Origin: JACQFK01 sp041482015
Lineage (GTDB): Bacteria > Planctomycetota > MHYJ01 > JACPRB01
DNA length: 64,000 nucleotides
NCBI GenBank assembly: GCA_041482015.1
Contig: JBGPCZ010000004.1
Span: 20,661 to 84,660 of the forward strand
Direction: 5' to 3'
Shown here piece by piece: positions 7,431 to 15,570 of this stretch (the first letter of the stretch is position 1; the number at the start of each line of letters is the position of its first letter). The position numbers and the translations under genes were made by a program. Under the pieces are notes generated by a model, which was not told the origin of the DNA, made no database searches, and saw only the letters and a program-made list of their open reading frames with translations.

Positions 7431-8492
7431 ATGAAGCCATTTAGAGTCGTCGTCGCGGGGCTGGTCCATGACCACGCGTGGGGGCTCCTTCCCCAGTTCG
7501 CCAAGGTCCCCGGGGTCGAGATCGTGGGCGGCGCGGATCCGAACCCGCCCCTGCTCGAGAAGCTCAAGAAGGAGTTGGGCGTCACCGCCCTCTTTGAGCG
7601 GCCCCGCGACCTCTTCGCGCGCGTGAAAGCCGACGCCGTCCTCGTCTGCGCTTCGAACTCGGGAAGCGTCCCGATCGCCGAAGCCGCCGCCGCGCGCGGG
7701 CTTCACGTGCTGGTGGAGAAGCCGATGGCCGCGACCGCGGAGGGCGCACGGCGAATGCTCCGAGCCTCAAAGAAGCACGGCACGCGCCTCATGGTCAACT
7801 GGCCGATCGCGTGGAACCCCGCGATCGTCCGCGCGATGGAGCTCGTCGAGAGCGGCGACATCGGCCAGGTCTTCCACGCGCGAATCCACATGGCGCACCA
7901 GGGGCCGAAGGAGGCCGGCTGCTCCCCCTACTTCTGGAAGTGGCTCTACGATCCGAAACAGAACGGGGCGGGCGCGATCGTCGACTACGCCTGCTACGGC
8001 GCGGCCGTCATGGCCGCCCTCTGGGGACGGCCCCGCGAGGTCGTCGGCGTCGCGCGCACGCTCGTCAAGCCGCGCTTCCCGGTCGACGACAACGCGATGA
8101 TCGTCGCCCTTTGGCCGGAACGAACGGTGCTGTCGCAGGCGTCGTGGACCCAGAACCCCGACTTCCACGAGGCGCTCTTCCTCGGCGTGAAGGGCACGCT
8201 CGAGACCGCCCGCGGAAAGCTGATCCGCACCCACACGCGCGCCGAGGACTTCTCCCATTGGGGCGCGAACCGGATGAATCCAGAGGACGTCCCGCTCCCC
8301 GCGCTCCCCGCCGGGCGGCGGAATGGACCCGAGCATTTCGTCCACTCGATCCGCTCGGGCCGCCCGTTCACGAAGCTCTGCCGCGCCGAGACCGGGCTCC
8401 TCGCGCAAGAGATCCTCTCCGCCGGGATCCGGTCGGAGCGCTCGGGGCGGCGGATCACTCTCGGGAGCGGCCGGAGTCCCGGCACTTCTTGA
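7431..8492 (+). CDS. Gfo/Idh/MocA family oxidoreductase
   Basis: 353 residues. The N-terminal Rossmann domain (VVVAGLVHDHAWGLLPQF, GGADPNPP, VLVCASNSGSVP) is followed by the family signature VLVEKPMA, the EKP motif holding the catalytic Lys. The C-terminal alpha/beta domain includes YDPKQNGAGAIVDYACYGA. Family members are NAD(P)-dependent sugar or polyol dehydrogenases, isomerases or glycosidases. No signal peptide is visible, unlike the second family member at 23158. It follows the sugar operon but is separated by the palindrome, so it may be an independent unit. Its last 38 bases overlap the 3' end of the opposing sulfatase gene. Confidence 0.85.
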   Translation: MKPFRVVVAGLVHDHAWGLLPQFAKVPGVEIVGGADPNPPLLEKLKKELGVTALFERPRDLFARVKADAVLVCASNSGSVPIAEAAAARGLHVLVEKPMAATAEGARRMLRASKKHGTRLMVNWPIAWNPAIVRAMELVESGDIGQVFHARIHMAHQGPKEAGCSPYFWKWLYDPKQNGAGAIVDYACYGAAVMAALWGRPREVVGVARTLVKPRFPVDDNAMIVALWPERTVLSQASWTQNPDFHEALFLGVKGTLETARGKLIRTHTRAEDFSHWGANRMNPEDVPLPALPAGRRNGPEHFVHSIRSGRPFTKLCRAETGLLAQEILSAGIRSERSGRRITLGSGRSPGTS

Positions 8493-9882
8493 GAAGCGCC
8501 GCGAGGCGCTGGACGACGTCGGGCTTCTCGGCGTAGAGATTCTTCGTCTCGCCCGGGTCGTCCACAAGATTGTAGAGCTGGCCCGCGGGATCGCCCGGCG
8601 CGACCTTCACGTTCGTGAACCCGCCGCTCCCCTGCCCCTCGACCAGCTTCCACGGACCCTCGCGGATGGCGAACATCCCCGCCGAGGAATGGTGGATCGT
8701 GTACGGCCGCGCAAACATCCTTTCTCCTTTGAAGAGAGGTCCGAGATCGAAGCTGTCCTCGCCCGAGTCGGCCGGCATCTTCGCTCCCGCCGCCGACGCG
8801 CACGTCGCGAAGAGATCGGCGAGGCACGCCGTCGCGTCGCACGTCGAGCCCGGCGCCACGCGGCCCGGCCAGCGGACGGCGAACGGGACGCGGTGACCGC
8901 CCTCGTGGATATCCGCCTTCTGGCCGCGCCACGGTCCGTTCGACCGGTGGCCCCACTTCTCGATGTCGGAGACCGGCCAGTGCGAGCCGTTGTCGCTCGT
9001 CAGGACGACCAGCGTCTCCTTCGCAAGCCCCGCGCGCTCCAGGGCCCCGAGCACGCGGCCGACCAGGACGTCGACCTGCACGACGAAGTCCCCGTACGCG
9101 CCCGCCTTTGATTTCCCGCCGTGCTCGTCGACCGGCAGCCACGGCGTATGCGGCCCCGTCAGCGCGAGGTAGAGAAAGAACGGAGCCGCGCGATCCTTTC
9201 CCTGGCGCTCGAGGTACGCGACGGCTTCGCGCTCGATCCGCGGGAGGACGTCGAGGTGCTTGAAGCCCGGGGCGATCGGCCCCGCGCGCCAGAAGCCGCT
9301 CCCGCCTTCGCGCTGGTGCTTCCCCGCCTCGACGCGATCCGTCGGCTGGACCTCGACCGCGCGGTCCTTCACCCAGACGTAGGGCTCCATGTCGAGCGAG
9401 GCCGGGATGCCGGAGAATTCGTCGAAGCCCGCGGAGATCGGCCCGGGGTCGAGCGGCTTTGCGTAGTCCGTCTTCGCCGCGCTCCCCAGTCCCAGGTGCC
9501 ACTTCCCGATCCCGGCCGTGCGGTAGCCGCGCTGCTTGAGGACCGACGGGATCGTCGGCCGGCCGTCCTCGAAGAGGTACGGGCTGTAGCCCTGGAGGAC
9601 GCCCTTCTTTAGCTTCCCGCGCCACGCGTAGCGGCCCGCGAGGAGCGCGTAGCGCGTGGGCGTGCAGACCGACGAGGGCGTGTGGACGTCGGCGAACCGC
9701 ATGCCCTCCGCCGCGAAGGCGTCCATCGCGGGCGTGGGGATCTTCGAGTCGCGGTTGTAGGCGCCGGGATCGCCGATGCCCAGATCGTCGGCCAGGATGA
9801 CGAGGATGTTGGGAAGGTCGCGGCGCGGCCCCGGCGCGCCCCCCAGGAGCACCGCCGCGACGATCGCCAGGGTTGCCCTCAT
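8455..9882 (-). CDS. Secreted formylglycine-dependent sulfatase (arylsulfatase A-like)
   Basis: 475 residues from the ATG at 9882, chosen because GGGAGGAACG precedes it and because a signal peptide (MRATLAIVAAVLLGGAPG) follows directly. The sulfatase metal-site Asp pair is in ILADDLG (32-33) and the formylglycine signature is CTPTR at 73-77, so Cys73 would be converted to formylglycine. GYRTAGIGKWHLG and TSDNGSHWP are further family motifs. It would hydrolyse sulfate esters of polysaccharides in the periplasm or outside. Planctomycetes carry many such enzymes. The neighbouring L-galactose-type pathway suggests a sulfated galactan as substrate, but the sequence alone does not give it. Confidence 0.9.
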   Translation of the reverse strand: MRATLAIVAAVLLGGAPGPRRDLPNILVILADDLGIGDPGAYNRDSKIPTPAMDAFAAEGMRFADVHTPSSVCTPTRYALLAGRYAWRGKLKKGVLQGYSPYLFEDGRPTIPSVLKQRGYRTAGIGKWHLGLGSAAKTDYAKPLDPGPISAGFDEFSGIPASLDMEPYVWVKDRAVEVQPTDRVEAGKHQREGGSGFWRAGPIAPGFKHLDVLPRIEREAVAYLERQGKDRAAPFFLYLALTGPHTPWLPVDEHGGKSKAGAYGDFVVQVDVLVGRVLGALERAGLAKETLVVLTSDNGSHWPVSDIEKWGHRSNGPWRGQKADIHEGGHRVPFAVRWPGRVAPGSTCDATACLADLFATCASAAGAKMPADSGEDSFDLGPLFKGERMFARPYTIHHSSAGMFAIREGPWKLVEGQGSGGFTNVKVAPGDPAGQLYNLVDDPGETKNLYAEKPDVVQRLAALLKKCRDSGRSRE

Positions 9883-10013
9883 GATCGTTCCTCCCATCCT
9901 TGAACGGGCCGCCGGCCGGGGAGGTTTCGGTCCGCAATTTGACACTCCGGGCCGCGTTGGATTGTTGAATTCCTGTAGGAATTGGGTTGGGGGTTTTCTT
10001 GCTGGAGGATGGA

Positions 10014-10391
10014 ATGAAGAAGGCATGGATTGCGCTCGTGTCGGTGATCGTGGTGGGCTCGATCGGCCTGGCGGCGGTGACCGCCCGGAGGGTCGACGCG
10101 CTCAATGACAAGTGCCCGGTCAGCGGCAAGGCCATCGACAAGTCGAAGACCAGCGAGGTCAAGGTCGCCTTCTGCTGCAACAACTGCAAGGGCAAGTTCG
10201 ACAAGGATCCGTCGGCGTGCCTGGGCAAGGTCGACAAGCTGCCGAACGAGAAGTGCCCGGTGAGCGGCAAGGCCCTGGGCGACGCCTCCTCGACGGTGAC
10301 CGTGGCGTTCTGCTGCGGCGACTGCAAGGAGAAGTTCGACAAGAAGCCGACCGAGTACCTCGGCAAGGTGAAGGCGGCGGAGAAGAAGTAA
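10014..10391 (+). CDS. Exported protein with two tandem YHS/TRASH-like cysteine modules
   Basis: 125 residues from ATG 10014 (GGAGGAT upstream). One N-terminal hydrophobic segment (residues 4-23) serves as signal or anchor. Two copies of a roughly 40-residue module follow. Module 1 has CPVSGKA at 34-40 and FCCNNC at 53-58; module 2 has CPVSGKA at 81-87 and FCCGDC at 99-104. Each ends with KFD-K-P...LGKV. The C-P-x-S/T-G...F-C-C-x-x-C pattern is that of YHS/TRASH-type metal-binding domains, so a periplasmic soft-metal (copper or similar) binding role is plausible. The duplication is clear from near-identical halves. It stands alone with its own strong terminator. Confidence 0.8.
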   Translation: MKKAWIALVSVIVVGSIGLAAVTARRVDALNDKCPVSGKAIDKSKTSEVKVAFCCNNCKGKFDKDPSACLGKVDKLPNEKCPVSGKALGDASSTVTVAFCCGDCKEKFDKKPTEYLGKVKAAEKK

Positions 10392-10408
10392 CCCCCTGGA
10401 TTCGAACG

Positions 10409-10446
10409 AAAGCCCCCTCCGGTTCCCCGGAGGGGGCTTTTCTTTT
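10409..10446 (+). terminator. Rho-independent terminator after the YHS-repeat gene
   Basis: A 14-bp perfect stem, AAAGCCCCCTCCGG with CCGGAGGGGGCTTT, closes a 4-base loop (TTCC) and is followed by a T-rich tract (TCTTTT). Confidence 0.93.
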
Positions 10447-10458
10447 CAACTCTTCTCA

Positions 10459-11502
10459 ATGATGACAAGCCTGCTGCTCGCGATCGCGATTCTCGGCGCC
10501 GCCCAGGAGAAGGCGGATCCGCTCCCCGTTCGCGGGTTGCACGTGGGCGCCCCGGCGAAGAAGGACGTCGACGCCTTTGCCGCGTTCGTCCGCGACGCGC
10601 TGGCGAAGGAGGGCGTGAACACGCTCATCGTGGAATTCGATTTCTCCTTCAACTTCACCTCACGCCCCGAGTTCGCGAACCCGGGCGCGCCGGGAAGGGA
10701 CGACGTGGCGAAGCTCGCAAAGGCGTGCCGCGAGTCGGGGATCGCGCTCATCCCACAGATCAACTGCCTCGGACACCAATCGTGGGCAAAGCGGAATGGC
10801 GCATTCCTCTCGAAGCACCCGGAGTTCGACGAGACTCCCGGGAAGTTCCCGGAAAACAAGGACATCTATTGCCGCAGTTACTGCCCGCTCCATCCGCAAA
10901 TACACGAGGTTCTCTTCCCGCTCGTCGACGAGCTTGCCGCGGCCTGCGAGGCAAAGGCGTTTCACGTCGGGATGGACGAGGTCTTCATCGTCGCCGACAA
11001 GGACTGTCCGCGCTGCGGCGGGAAGGACGCGGCGGAGGTCTTCGCGGGCGAGGTGACGTTCCTTCGCGATCATTTGAAACAAACGGGCCTCCGGATGTGG
11101 ATGTGGGGCGACCGCCTCATCGACGGGAAGGCGACGGGGATCGGGAAGTGGGAGGCGAGCGAGAACGGGACGGCGGCGGCGGTCGACAAGGTGCCGAAGG
11201 ACATCGTGATCTGCGACTGGCACTACGAGAAGGCGCACGAGACGCCGCGCTTCTTCGCGGAGAAGGGCTTCGACGTCGTGGCGTGCCCGTGGCGGAAGGA
11301 GCCGGTGGCGCTCGGCCAGCTCGCGCACATGCGGTCGCTCAAGGGGACGGGCCACGCGCTCGGCGTCGTCCAGACCACGTGGTCCGGATTTGCGCCGTTC
11401 CGCGACGACTATGCCGCGGACGACCCGAAAGCGACGGGGAACCCGGCCGAGGCCACGCGTTGTTTCCGGGCGCTCTTCAAGGCGCTGCGCGAGGGGAGGT
11501 GA
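10459..11502 (+). CDS. Secreted GH20-like glycoside hydrolase
   Basis: 347 residues, beginning at a double ATG (10459/10462). A short signal peptide (MTSLLLAIAILGAAQ) is followed by a single TIM-barrel catalytic domain. Family 20 features: the long loop after strand 2-3 ending in IALIPQINCLGHQSW, and the catalytic Asp-Glu pair in HVGMDEVF (Asp173, Glu174). The protein is much shorter than classical beta-hexosaminidases because it lacks the GH20b domain. A beta-N-acetylhexosaminidase or related exo-glycosidase activity is therefore likely, with substrate unknown. It starts only 12 bases after the upstream T-tract and must have its own promoter or depend on read-through. Confidence 0.75.
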   Translation: MMTSLLLAIAILGAAQEKADPLPVRGLHVGAPAKKDVDAFAAFVRDALAKEGVNTLIVEFDFSFNFTSRPEFANPGAPGRDDVAKLAKACRESGIALIPQINCLGHQSWAKRNGAFLSKHPEFDETPGKFPENKDIYCRSYCPLHPQIHEVLFPLVDELAAACEAKAFHVGMDEVFIVADKDCPRCGGKDAAEVFAGEVTFLRDHLKQTGLRMWMWGDRLIDGKATGIGKWEASENGTAAAVDKVPKDIVICDWHYEKAHETPRFFAEKGFDVVACPWRKEPVALGQLAHMRSLKGTGHALGVVQTTWSGFAPFRDDYAADDPKATGNPAEATRCFRALFKALREGR

Positions 11503-11505
11503 CAG

Positions 11506-11661
11506 TCAACGCCGGACGGGCCGGAAGGGGGGCGTCGCGGGGAACGCGGCACCGGCGCGCGCGTGGAGCCAGCGGAGGGCCCACATCCGGTGGCTGCACG
11601 GGAGCGCGACCTTCACGGTCTTCGCCGGATGGTCCGGGGCGCGACGCCAGTCTTTCTTCAT
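11506..11661 (-). CDS. Possible small basic protein, 51 residues
   Basis: In the otherwise empty interval between the GH20-like gene and the metallopeptidase gene, a 51-codon frame runs from an ATG at 11661 to TGA at 11506. The product would be very basic and rich in Trp, His and Pro (starts MKKDWRRAPDHPAKTVKVAL). No clear ribosome site is seen and spurious frames of this length are common at this GC content. No family is recognised. Confidence 0.25.
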   Translation of the reverse strand: MKKDWRRAPDHPAKTVKVALPCSHRMWALRWLHARAGAAFPATPPFRPVRR

Positions 11662-11749
11662 GGGGATCGGAGAATCATGGGACCCGCGGGGTTACGCGGA
11701 TAGCCCTGGCTCCAACCCTTCAACGCGTCGGGGCGGGCGTGGATTCCCT

Positions 11750-12361
11750 TCAATCCGCCGCGACGTAGTCCTTCCAGAGGGTGTCGAGGTCCTTCCCCGT
11801 CCACTCCTTGAAGAGGTCGTCCGCGTACTTCCCGCCGCGCATCGCGGCGTTCAGCTTCTTCACGATCTCCTTGTCGTGCTTCTCGACGAGCCACGCGAAG
11901 AACGACGCCGTCGTCCGGTAGCTGTCCTTGTAGCTCCCCTTCCGCTTCTCCTTCGGGGTAATCGCCTTCTTCTCGTATTGGAAGTAGCGGATGTAGTCGG
12001 CGATCCCGTCGGTCACCCAGCCGGGGCCGCCGTTCTTGTAGCCCTGCACCACGTGGACGAGCTCGTGGATCACCATCCCCGTGTCCTCGGGATGCTTCTT
12101 CACCCAGTCGGCCGCGATGCGGATCTTCGCGCCCGACGTCGCCGCCACGCCCTTCTTGTCCTTCTCGAAGATGAGCGAGGCCTCGCGGGGCGGCGTGAAG
12201 CCGGGCGTCGCGAGGTACTCCGACATCTTCGGATACCACTCCTCGCAGAGCGCCTTCGCCTTGTCGGCCCATTCCTGGAGCTCCGGCACCTGCGAGACGT
12301 CGACCTCGATCTTCACCTTGTCCTGCGGGACGAGGAGGAACGCCAGCAGCAACGGCTTCAT
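11750..12361 (-). CDS. Secreted basic-secretory-protein-like metallopeptidase
   Basis: 203 residues. A short signal peptide (MKPLLLAFLLVPQ) is followed by a domain resembling the plant/bacterial basic secretory protein family (PF04450): KALCEEWYPKMSEYL, then VIHELVHVVQGY with the HExxH zinc motif at His99-Glu100...His103, then GGPGWVTDGIADYIRY, the conserved downstream block, and SFFAWLVEKH. These proteins are putative zinc peptidases acting outside the cytoplasm. The start overlaps the stop of tdh by 4 bases (ATGA), so it is co-translated with a cytoplasmic dehydrogenase, an unexpected pairing. Confidence 0.82.
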   Translation of the reverse strand: MKPLLLAFLLVPQDKVKIEVDVSQVPELQEWADKAKALCEEWYPKMSEYLATPGFTPPREASLIFEKDKKGVAATSGAKIRIAADWVKKHPEDTGMVIHELVHVVQGYKNGGPGWVTDGIADYIRYFQYEKKAITPKEKRKGSYKDSYRTTASFFAWLVEKHDKEIVKKLNAAMRGGKYADDLFKEWTGKDLDTLWKDYVAAD

Positions 12362-13407
12362 GAGAGCGACTCCGAAGGGAACATCACGATCTTACCGCAG
12401 ACGTGGTCCGGGGACGTCAGCGTTTCGAACGCCTCCTCGAAGCGCGAAAGCCCGTACCGGTGCGTGACGACGCGCGCGGGGTCGAGCCGGCCGCTTTCGA
12501 GCAGCCGCTCCATCGTGCGCCACGTCTCGAACATGTGGCGGCCGACGATCCCCAGGATCCGCCGGCCCTTCATGATGATCTCGTTCGCGAGGTCGATCTC
12601 GGCCGGCTGCTTCGGGAGGCCGAACGCGACGAACGTGCCGCCCTTCCGGAGCGAGCGGATCGCGTGGGTGATCGCCGCCGGGCTGCCCGACATGTCGAAC
12701 GCGACGTCGAGCCCGTGGCCGCCCGCCGCCACCGCCAGCCGCGCCGCGACGTCCGGGTCCGCCCCTTCGAAGAGCTCGTCCGCGCCGAGCCGGCCGGCCA
12801 TCGCAAGTCGCGTCCGGTTGACGTCGACCGCGTAGACACTCGACGCGCCCATCGCCTTCGCGGCCGCGACGGTGAAGAGCCCCGTCGGCCCGCAGCCGAA
12901 GACCGCCACGGCCTTGTTCTCCACGCCCGCCTCGCTCACCGCGTGGACGGCGTTCCCCATCGGCTCGAGGACCGTCGCCACCTCGGCCGTCGTCCCCGGC
13001 AGGTTCTTCCACGCGCAGATCGCGGGGATCGCGACGTACTCCGCGAACGCCCCCGGCCGGTGGACGCCCAGGATCTCGAGGTTGTCGCAGATGTGCATGA
13101 GGTCGTGCTCGCACTGGTAGCAACGGCCGCACGGGACGTGGCTCTCGACCGAGACGCCGTCGCCGGCGCGGAACCCTCGGACGTTCCGCCCGGCCTCCAC
13201 GACCTCGCCCGCGAGCTCGTGGCCGAAGACGAGCGGCGGCCGGACCGTCCGCTCCGCCCACGCGTTCCACGAGTAGATGTGGAGGTCGGTGCCGCAGATG
13301 GACGCGGCCCGCACCTTGAGGAGCAGGTCGTCCGGCCCGCAGCGGGGCAGGTCCACGTCCCGGAGCGCGGCGCCGCGCGCCGCCGAGGTCTTCATGAGCG
13401 CTCTCAT
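12358..13407 (-). CDS. tdh: L-threonine 3-dehydrogenase (zinc-dependent)
   Basis: 349 residues. Zinc-type medium-chain dehydrogenase with catalytic-site ICGTD and GHELAGEV and a structural zinc loop CGRCYQCEHDLMHIC. The segment DLHIYSWNAWAERTV is characteristic of bacterial threonine 3-dehydrogenase, as is the IMKGRRILGIVGRHMFETW block near the C-terminus. NAD-site motif: VFGCGPTGLFTVAAAKAMG, then YAVDVNRTR. The enzyme oxidises L-threonine to 2-amino-3-ketobutyrate. The partner 2-amino-3-ketobutyrate CoA ligase is not next to it. It is first of a two-gene unit with the metallopeptidase gene, and follows the 13411 gene by 3 bases. Confidence 0.88.
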   Translation of the reverse strand: MRALMKTSAARGAALRDVDLPRCGPDDLLLKVRAASICGTDLHIYSWNAWAERTVRPPLVFGHELAGEVVEAGRNVRGFRAGDGVSVESHVPCGRCYQCEHDLMHICDNLEILGVHRPGAFAEYVAIPAICAWKNLPGTTAEVATVLEPMGNAVHAVSEAGVENKAVAVFGCGPTGLFTVAAAKAMGASSVYAVDVNRTRLAMAGRLGADELFEGADPDVAARLAVAAGGHGLDVAFDMSGSPAAITHAIRSLRKGGTFVAFGLPKQPAEIDLANEIIMKGRRILGIVGRHMFETWRTMERLLESGRLDPARVVTHRYGLSRFEEAFETLTSPDHVCGKIVMFPSESLS

Positions 13408-13410
13408 CCG

Positions 13411-14892
13411 TCAGTTCCCCTTGAAGGCCGCCCTTACCCGCTCCGCGTCCGCGCCGGGGAGCCGCCGCAGGAGCTCCTCGCCCGCCGGCTCCTCCCCGCA
13501 CGCCAGGTGGTAGAAGGCCGCAAGCGCCATGGCGCCCGGGTCCTCTTTTTTCGCCAGGGCGGCGGCGAGGTCGCGCCGGTCCCCGAGCTTGAAGTTCGCC
13601 CAGAGATAGTCGATCGTGCTTCCGTTGGACTCCAGCTTCATTGCGCCCGCCTCGTCGAGCGACGCGATCGCCGCAAGCTGATCGATCAGCTTGAAGTGGA
13701 ACCGCGCGGGATGTCCCTCGTGGATCTCCTTCCGGACGCGCTCCGCGAGAAGCTCGTCCCACGCGGCGAGCGCCTTCGGGTCGGCCGCCTTCGCGCGGGG
13801 TTTCTCGCCGGTCGCCAGCGCCGGCGCGGCGGGCTTCGGCTCCTCCGCCGGGACGGCCTTCTTCCTGGGCGGCGGGCGGAACGCGCCGGGCTTCTGCATC
13901 ATGATGATGCAGGCGAAGACGGCGGTCGAGGCAACGTCGTCCTCGCCGCGGAGCGGCACGACGCCCTCGGCGGTCTGCGTCTTGATGAGGCGGTCGAGGT
14001 GCTCGGCCGTGAACTTCGCATAGACGTCGGGCCCCAGGCGGTGCATCGCCGCGGCCACGCTGAAGTAGTGGAGCGGCGCGAAGCCGTGGACACCGTCCTC
14101 GATCTTCTTGTACCGCTGCTCGATCCCCTTTTCGTACTTCGGAAAGAGCGGATGGCTGGTCTGGCCGGTCGCGAGGAGCGCCATGAGGACCCACGACGCG
14201 CGGGCCATCGCGGCATCGCCCACGCCGTTGTCGGTGCCGTAGCGGACGCCCATGCCGTCGGAGAGCGTCTCGAGGTTCTTCTGGGCCTTCTCCATCATGG
14301 GCCCGATCCTGATCCCGAGGGACTTGAGCTCAAGGAAGGCGCCGTAGATCATCGTGGTGACCATCCCGAGGTCCTGGCCGCCGCCCTTCTTGTTGTAGTT
14401 GTCCTCCTTCCACATCCGGAGGTGGTGGCACCAGCCGCCCGTCTCCTCCTGCTGCTTCTCGGCCATCTTGAGCCCTTCCGCGAGCGCCTTTTCGACCTCG
14501 GGGGTCAGGCCGTACTTCGTCGCGTATTCCGCGAGGAAGATCATGGACATCGAGAGGTACCAGTTGCGGTTGAAGCCCTCGTCCTTGATCGCCTGGCAGC
14601 AGTACTTGACGCACTCCTCGAGCTCCTTCGGGCTCTCGCCGTCCATCATGAAGGCGAAGCCGCCCATCATGTAGCCGCCCATCTTGGAGCCGATGACCCG
14701 CTTGGCCTTGTCGCTCCGAAGGTTGGCCTTCAGGTAGGCCATCGCCTTGGCGAGGGCCGGGGCGCAGATCTTGCACTTGCGCCAATCCGGATTGTGGGCT
14801 TCCTGCGCCGCCCGGGATTCCCGGGGGATACTGCCGACCGTCACCGTCGCGGCGAGAACCGCCGCGCACGCCATCCCGCTCCACCTGGACAC
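13411..14892 (-). CDS. Secreted helical-repeat-like protein of unknown function
   Basis: 493 residues from a GTG at 14892, supported by AAGGAGGATCGC upstream. Signal peptide to about residue 29 (VTVGSIPRESRAAQ). The mature part begins with a Cys pair (CKICAP), followed by repeated helical segments with conserved aromatic residues (GFNRNWYLSMSMIFLAEYA, GGWCHHLRMWKED, GAFLELKSLGI, GVGDAAMARASWVLMALLA), suggesting an alpha/alpha-toroid of the prenyltransferase or DUF6288-like kind. A Pro/Ala/Lys-rich linker (about 330-370) leads to a smaller helical C-terminal domain. No catalytic motif is recognised. It is divergent from the XRE-cupin regulator and upstream of tdh by 3 bases. Confidence 0.7.
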   Translation of the reverse strand: MSRWSGMACAAVLAATVTVGSIPRESRAAQEAHNPDWRKCKICAPALAKAMAYLKANLRSDKAKRVIGSKMGGYMMGGFAFMMDGESPKELEECVKYCCQAIKDEGFNRNWYLSMSMIFLAEYATKYGLTPEVEKALAEGLKMAEKQQEETGGWCHHLRMWKEDNYNKKGGGQDLGMVTTMIYGAFLELKSLGIRIGPMMEKAQKNLETLSDGMGVRYGTDNGVGDAAMARASWVLMALLATGQTSHPLFPKYEKGIEQRYKKIEDGVHGFAPLHYFSVAAAMHRLGPDVYAKFTAEHLDRLIKTQTAEGVVPLRGEDDVASTAVFACIIMMQKPGAFRPPPRKKAVPAEEPKPAAPALATGEKPRAKAADPKALAAWDELLAERVRKEIHEGHPARFHFKLIDQLAAIASLDEAGAMKLESNGSTIDYLWANFKLGDRRDLAAALAKKEDPGAMALAAFYHLACGEEPAGEELLRRLPGADAERVRAAFKGN

Positions 14893-14957
14893 GCGATCCT
14901 CCTTTCACAGGGACGCCCGCGTCGTATCCTGTACGAGGCGGACGGTCCGCTGTTTGA

Positions 14958-14982
14958 TATAATGGACGTCATCCAGTATAGA
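14958..14982 (+). promoter_or_regulatory. -10 element and imperfect palindrome upstream of the XRE-cupin regulator
   Basis: TATAAT at 14958-14963 is a consensus -10. It forms the left edge of an imperfect 23-base palindrome, TATAATGGACGTCATCCAGTATA (given in parts: TATA, TGGACGTCATCCA, TATA). A symmetrical site on top of the -10 and just upstream of an HTH regulator gene suggests autoregulation. No good -35 is visible. Confidence 0.55.
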
Positions 14983-14990
14983 GGACACCG

Positions 14991-15569
14991 ATGAAGCGCC
15001 GGAACGTACAGTCGAAGGCCAACCCGTTCTGCGAGCAGGTGCGGAAGCTGCGGGCGCAGAAGGGCTGGTCGCTCGAGCAGCTGGCCGCCGCCTCGGGGGT
15101 GAGCCGCTCGATGCTCTCGCAGATCGAGCGGGACCGGGTGAACCCGACGGTCGCGGTGGCGCAGCGGATCGCGGCGGCGTTCGAGGTCTCGCTCGGGAGC
15201 CTGGTAGACGGCCCGAACTACGCGCCGGCGATCGACGTGATCCGCGCGTCCGACCGCGCCACCCACTTCCGGTCGCAGAGCGACTGCGAGATCCGGACGC
15301 TCTCGCCGCTCCACCTCGAGAAGGAGGTGGAGTTCTACGAGCTCCGGTTCCGCCCGGGCGTGTCTCTCCGGAGCGCCCCCCACTTCGCCGGGACGCGGGA
15401 GATCCTGACGGTGGTCCAGGGCTCGCTGCGCGTGACGTCGGGGAAGGACGTGAGCGACCTCGGCCCGGGCGACTCGGCCCACTACCGGGCCGACGTCCCG
15501 CACGCGATCGAGAACAGGGGCCGCGGCGTGGCGATCGCGTTCCTCGTCGACCTCTACGGCGGGCGGTGA
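14991..15569 (+). CDS. XRE-family transcriptional regulator with cupin sensor
   Basis: 192 residues. Helix-turn-helix of the Cro/C1 type at about 13-67 (VRKLRAQKGWSLEQLAAASG, VSRSMLSQIERDRVNPTVAVAQRIA), then a cupin domain at about 105-190 (LRFRPGVSLRSAPHFAGTREIL, PGDSAHYRADVPHAIENRG). Such regulators (SutR/PuuR type) usually sense a small metabolite with the cupin and repress adjacent genes. The divergent gene at 14892, with tdh behind it, is the obvious candidate target. The stop is followed one base later by palindrome copy B. Confidence 0.88.
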   Translation: MKRRNVQSKANPFCEQVRKLRAQKGWSLEQLAAASGVSRSMLSQIERDRVNPTVAVAQRIAAAFEVSLGSLVDGPNYAPAIDVIRASDRATHFRSQSDCEIRTLSPLHLEKEVEFYELRFRPGVSLRSAPHFAGTREILTVVQGSLRVTSGKDVSDLGPGDSAHYRADVPHAIENRGRGVAIAFLVDLYGGR

Positions 15570-15570
15570 C

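Noticed and set aside
10392..10405. GGATTCGAAC, like the T-loop of a tRNA on the minus strand
   Set aside because: No acceptor stem, anticodon arm or CCA end can be built around it; it sits directly between a stop codon and a terminator stem.
12403..14994. An 863-codon plus-strand open frame opposite tdh and the 13411 gene
   Set aside because: Antisense shadow of two well supported genes; composition is Arg/His/Val/Leu repeats without domain.
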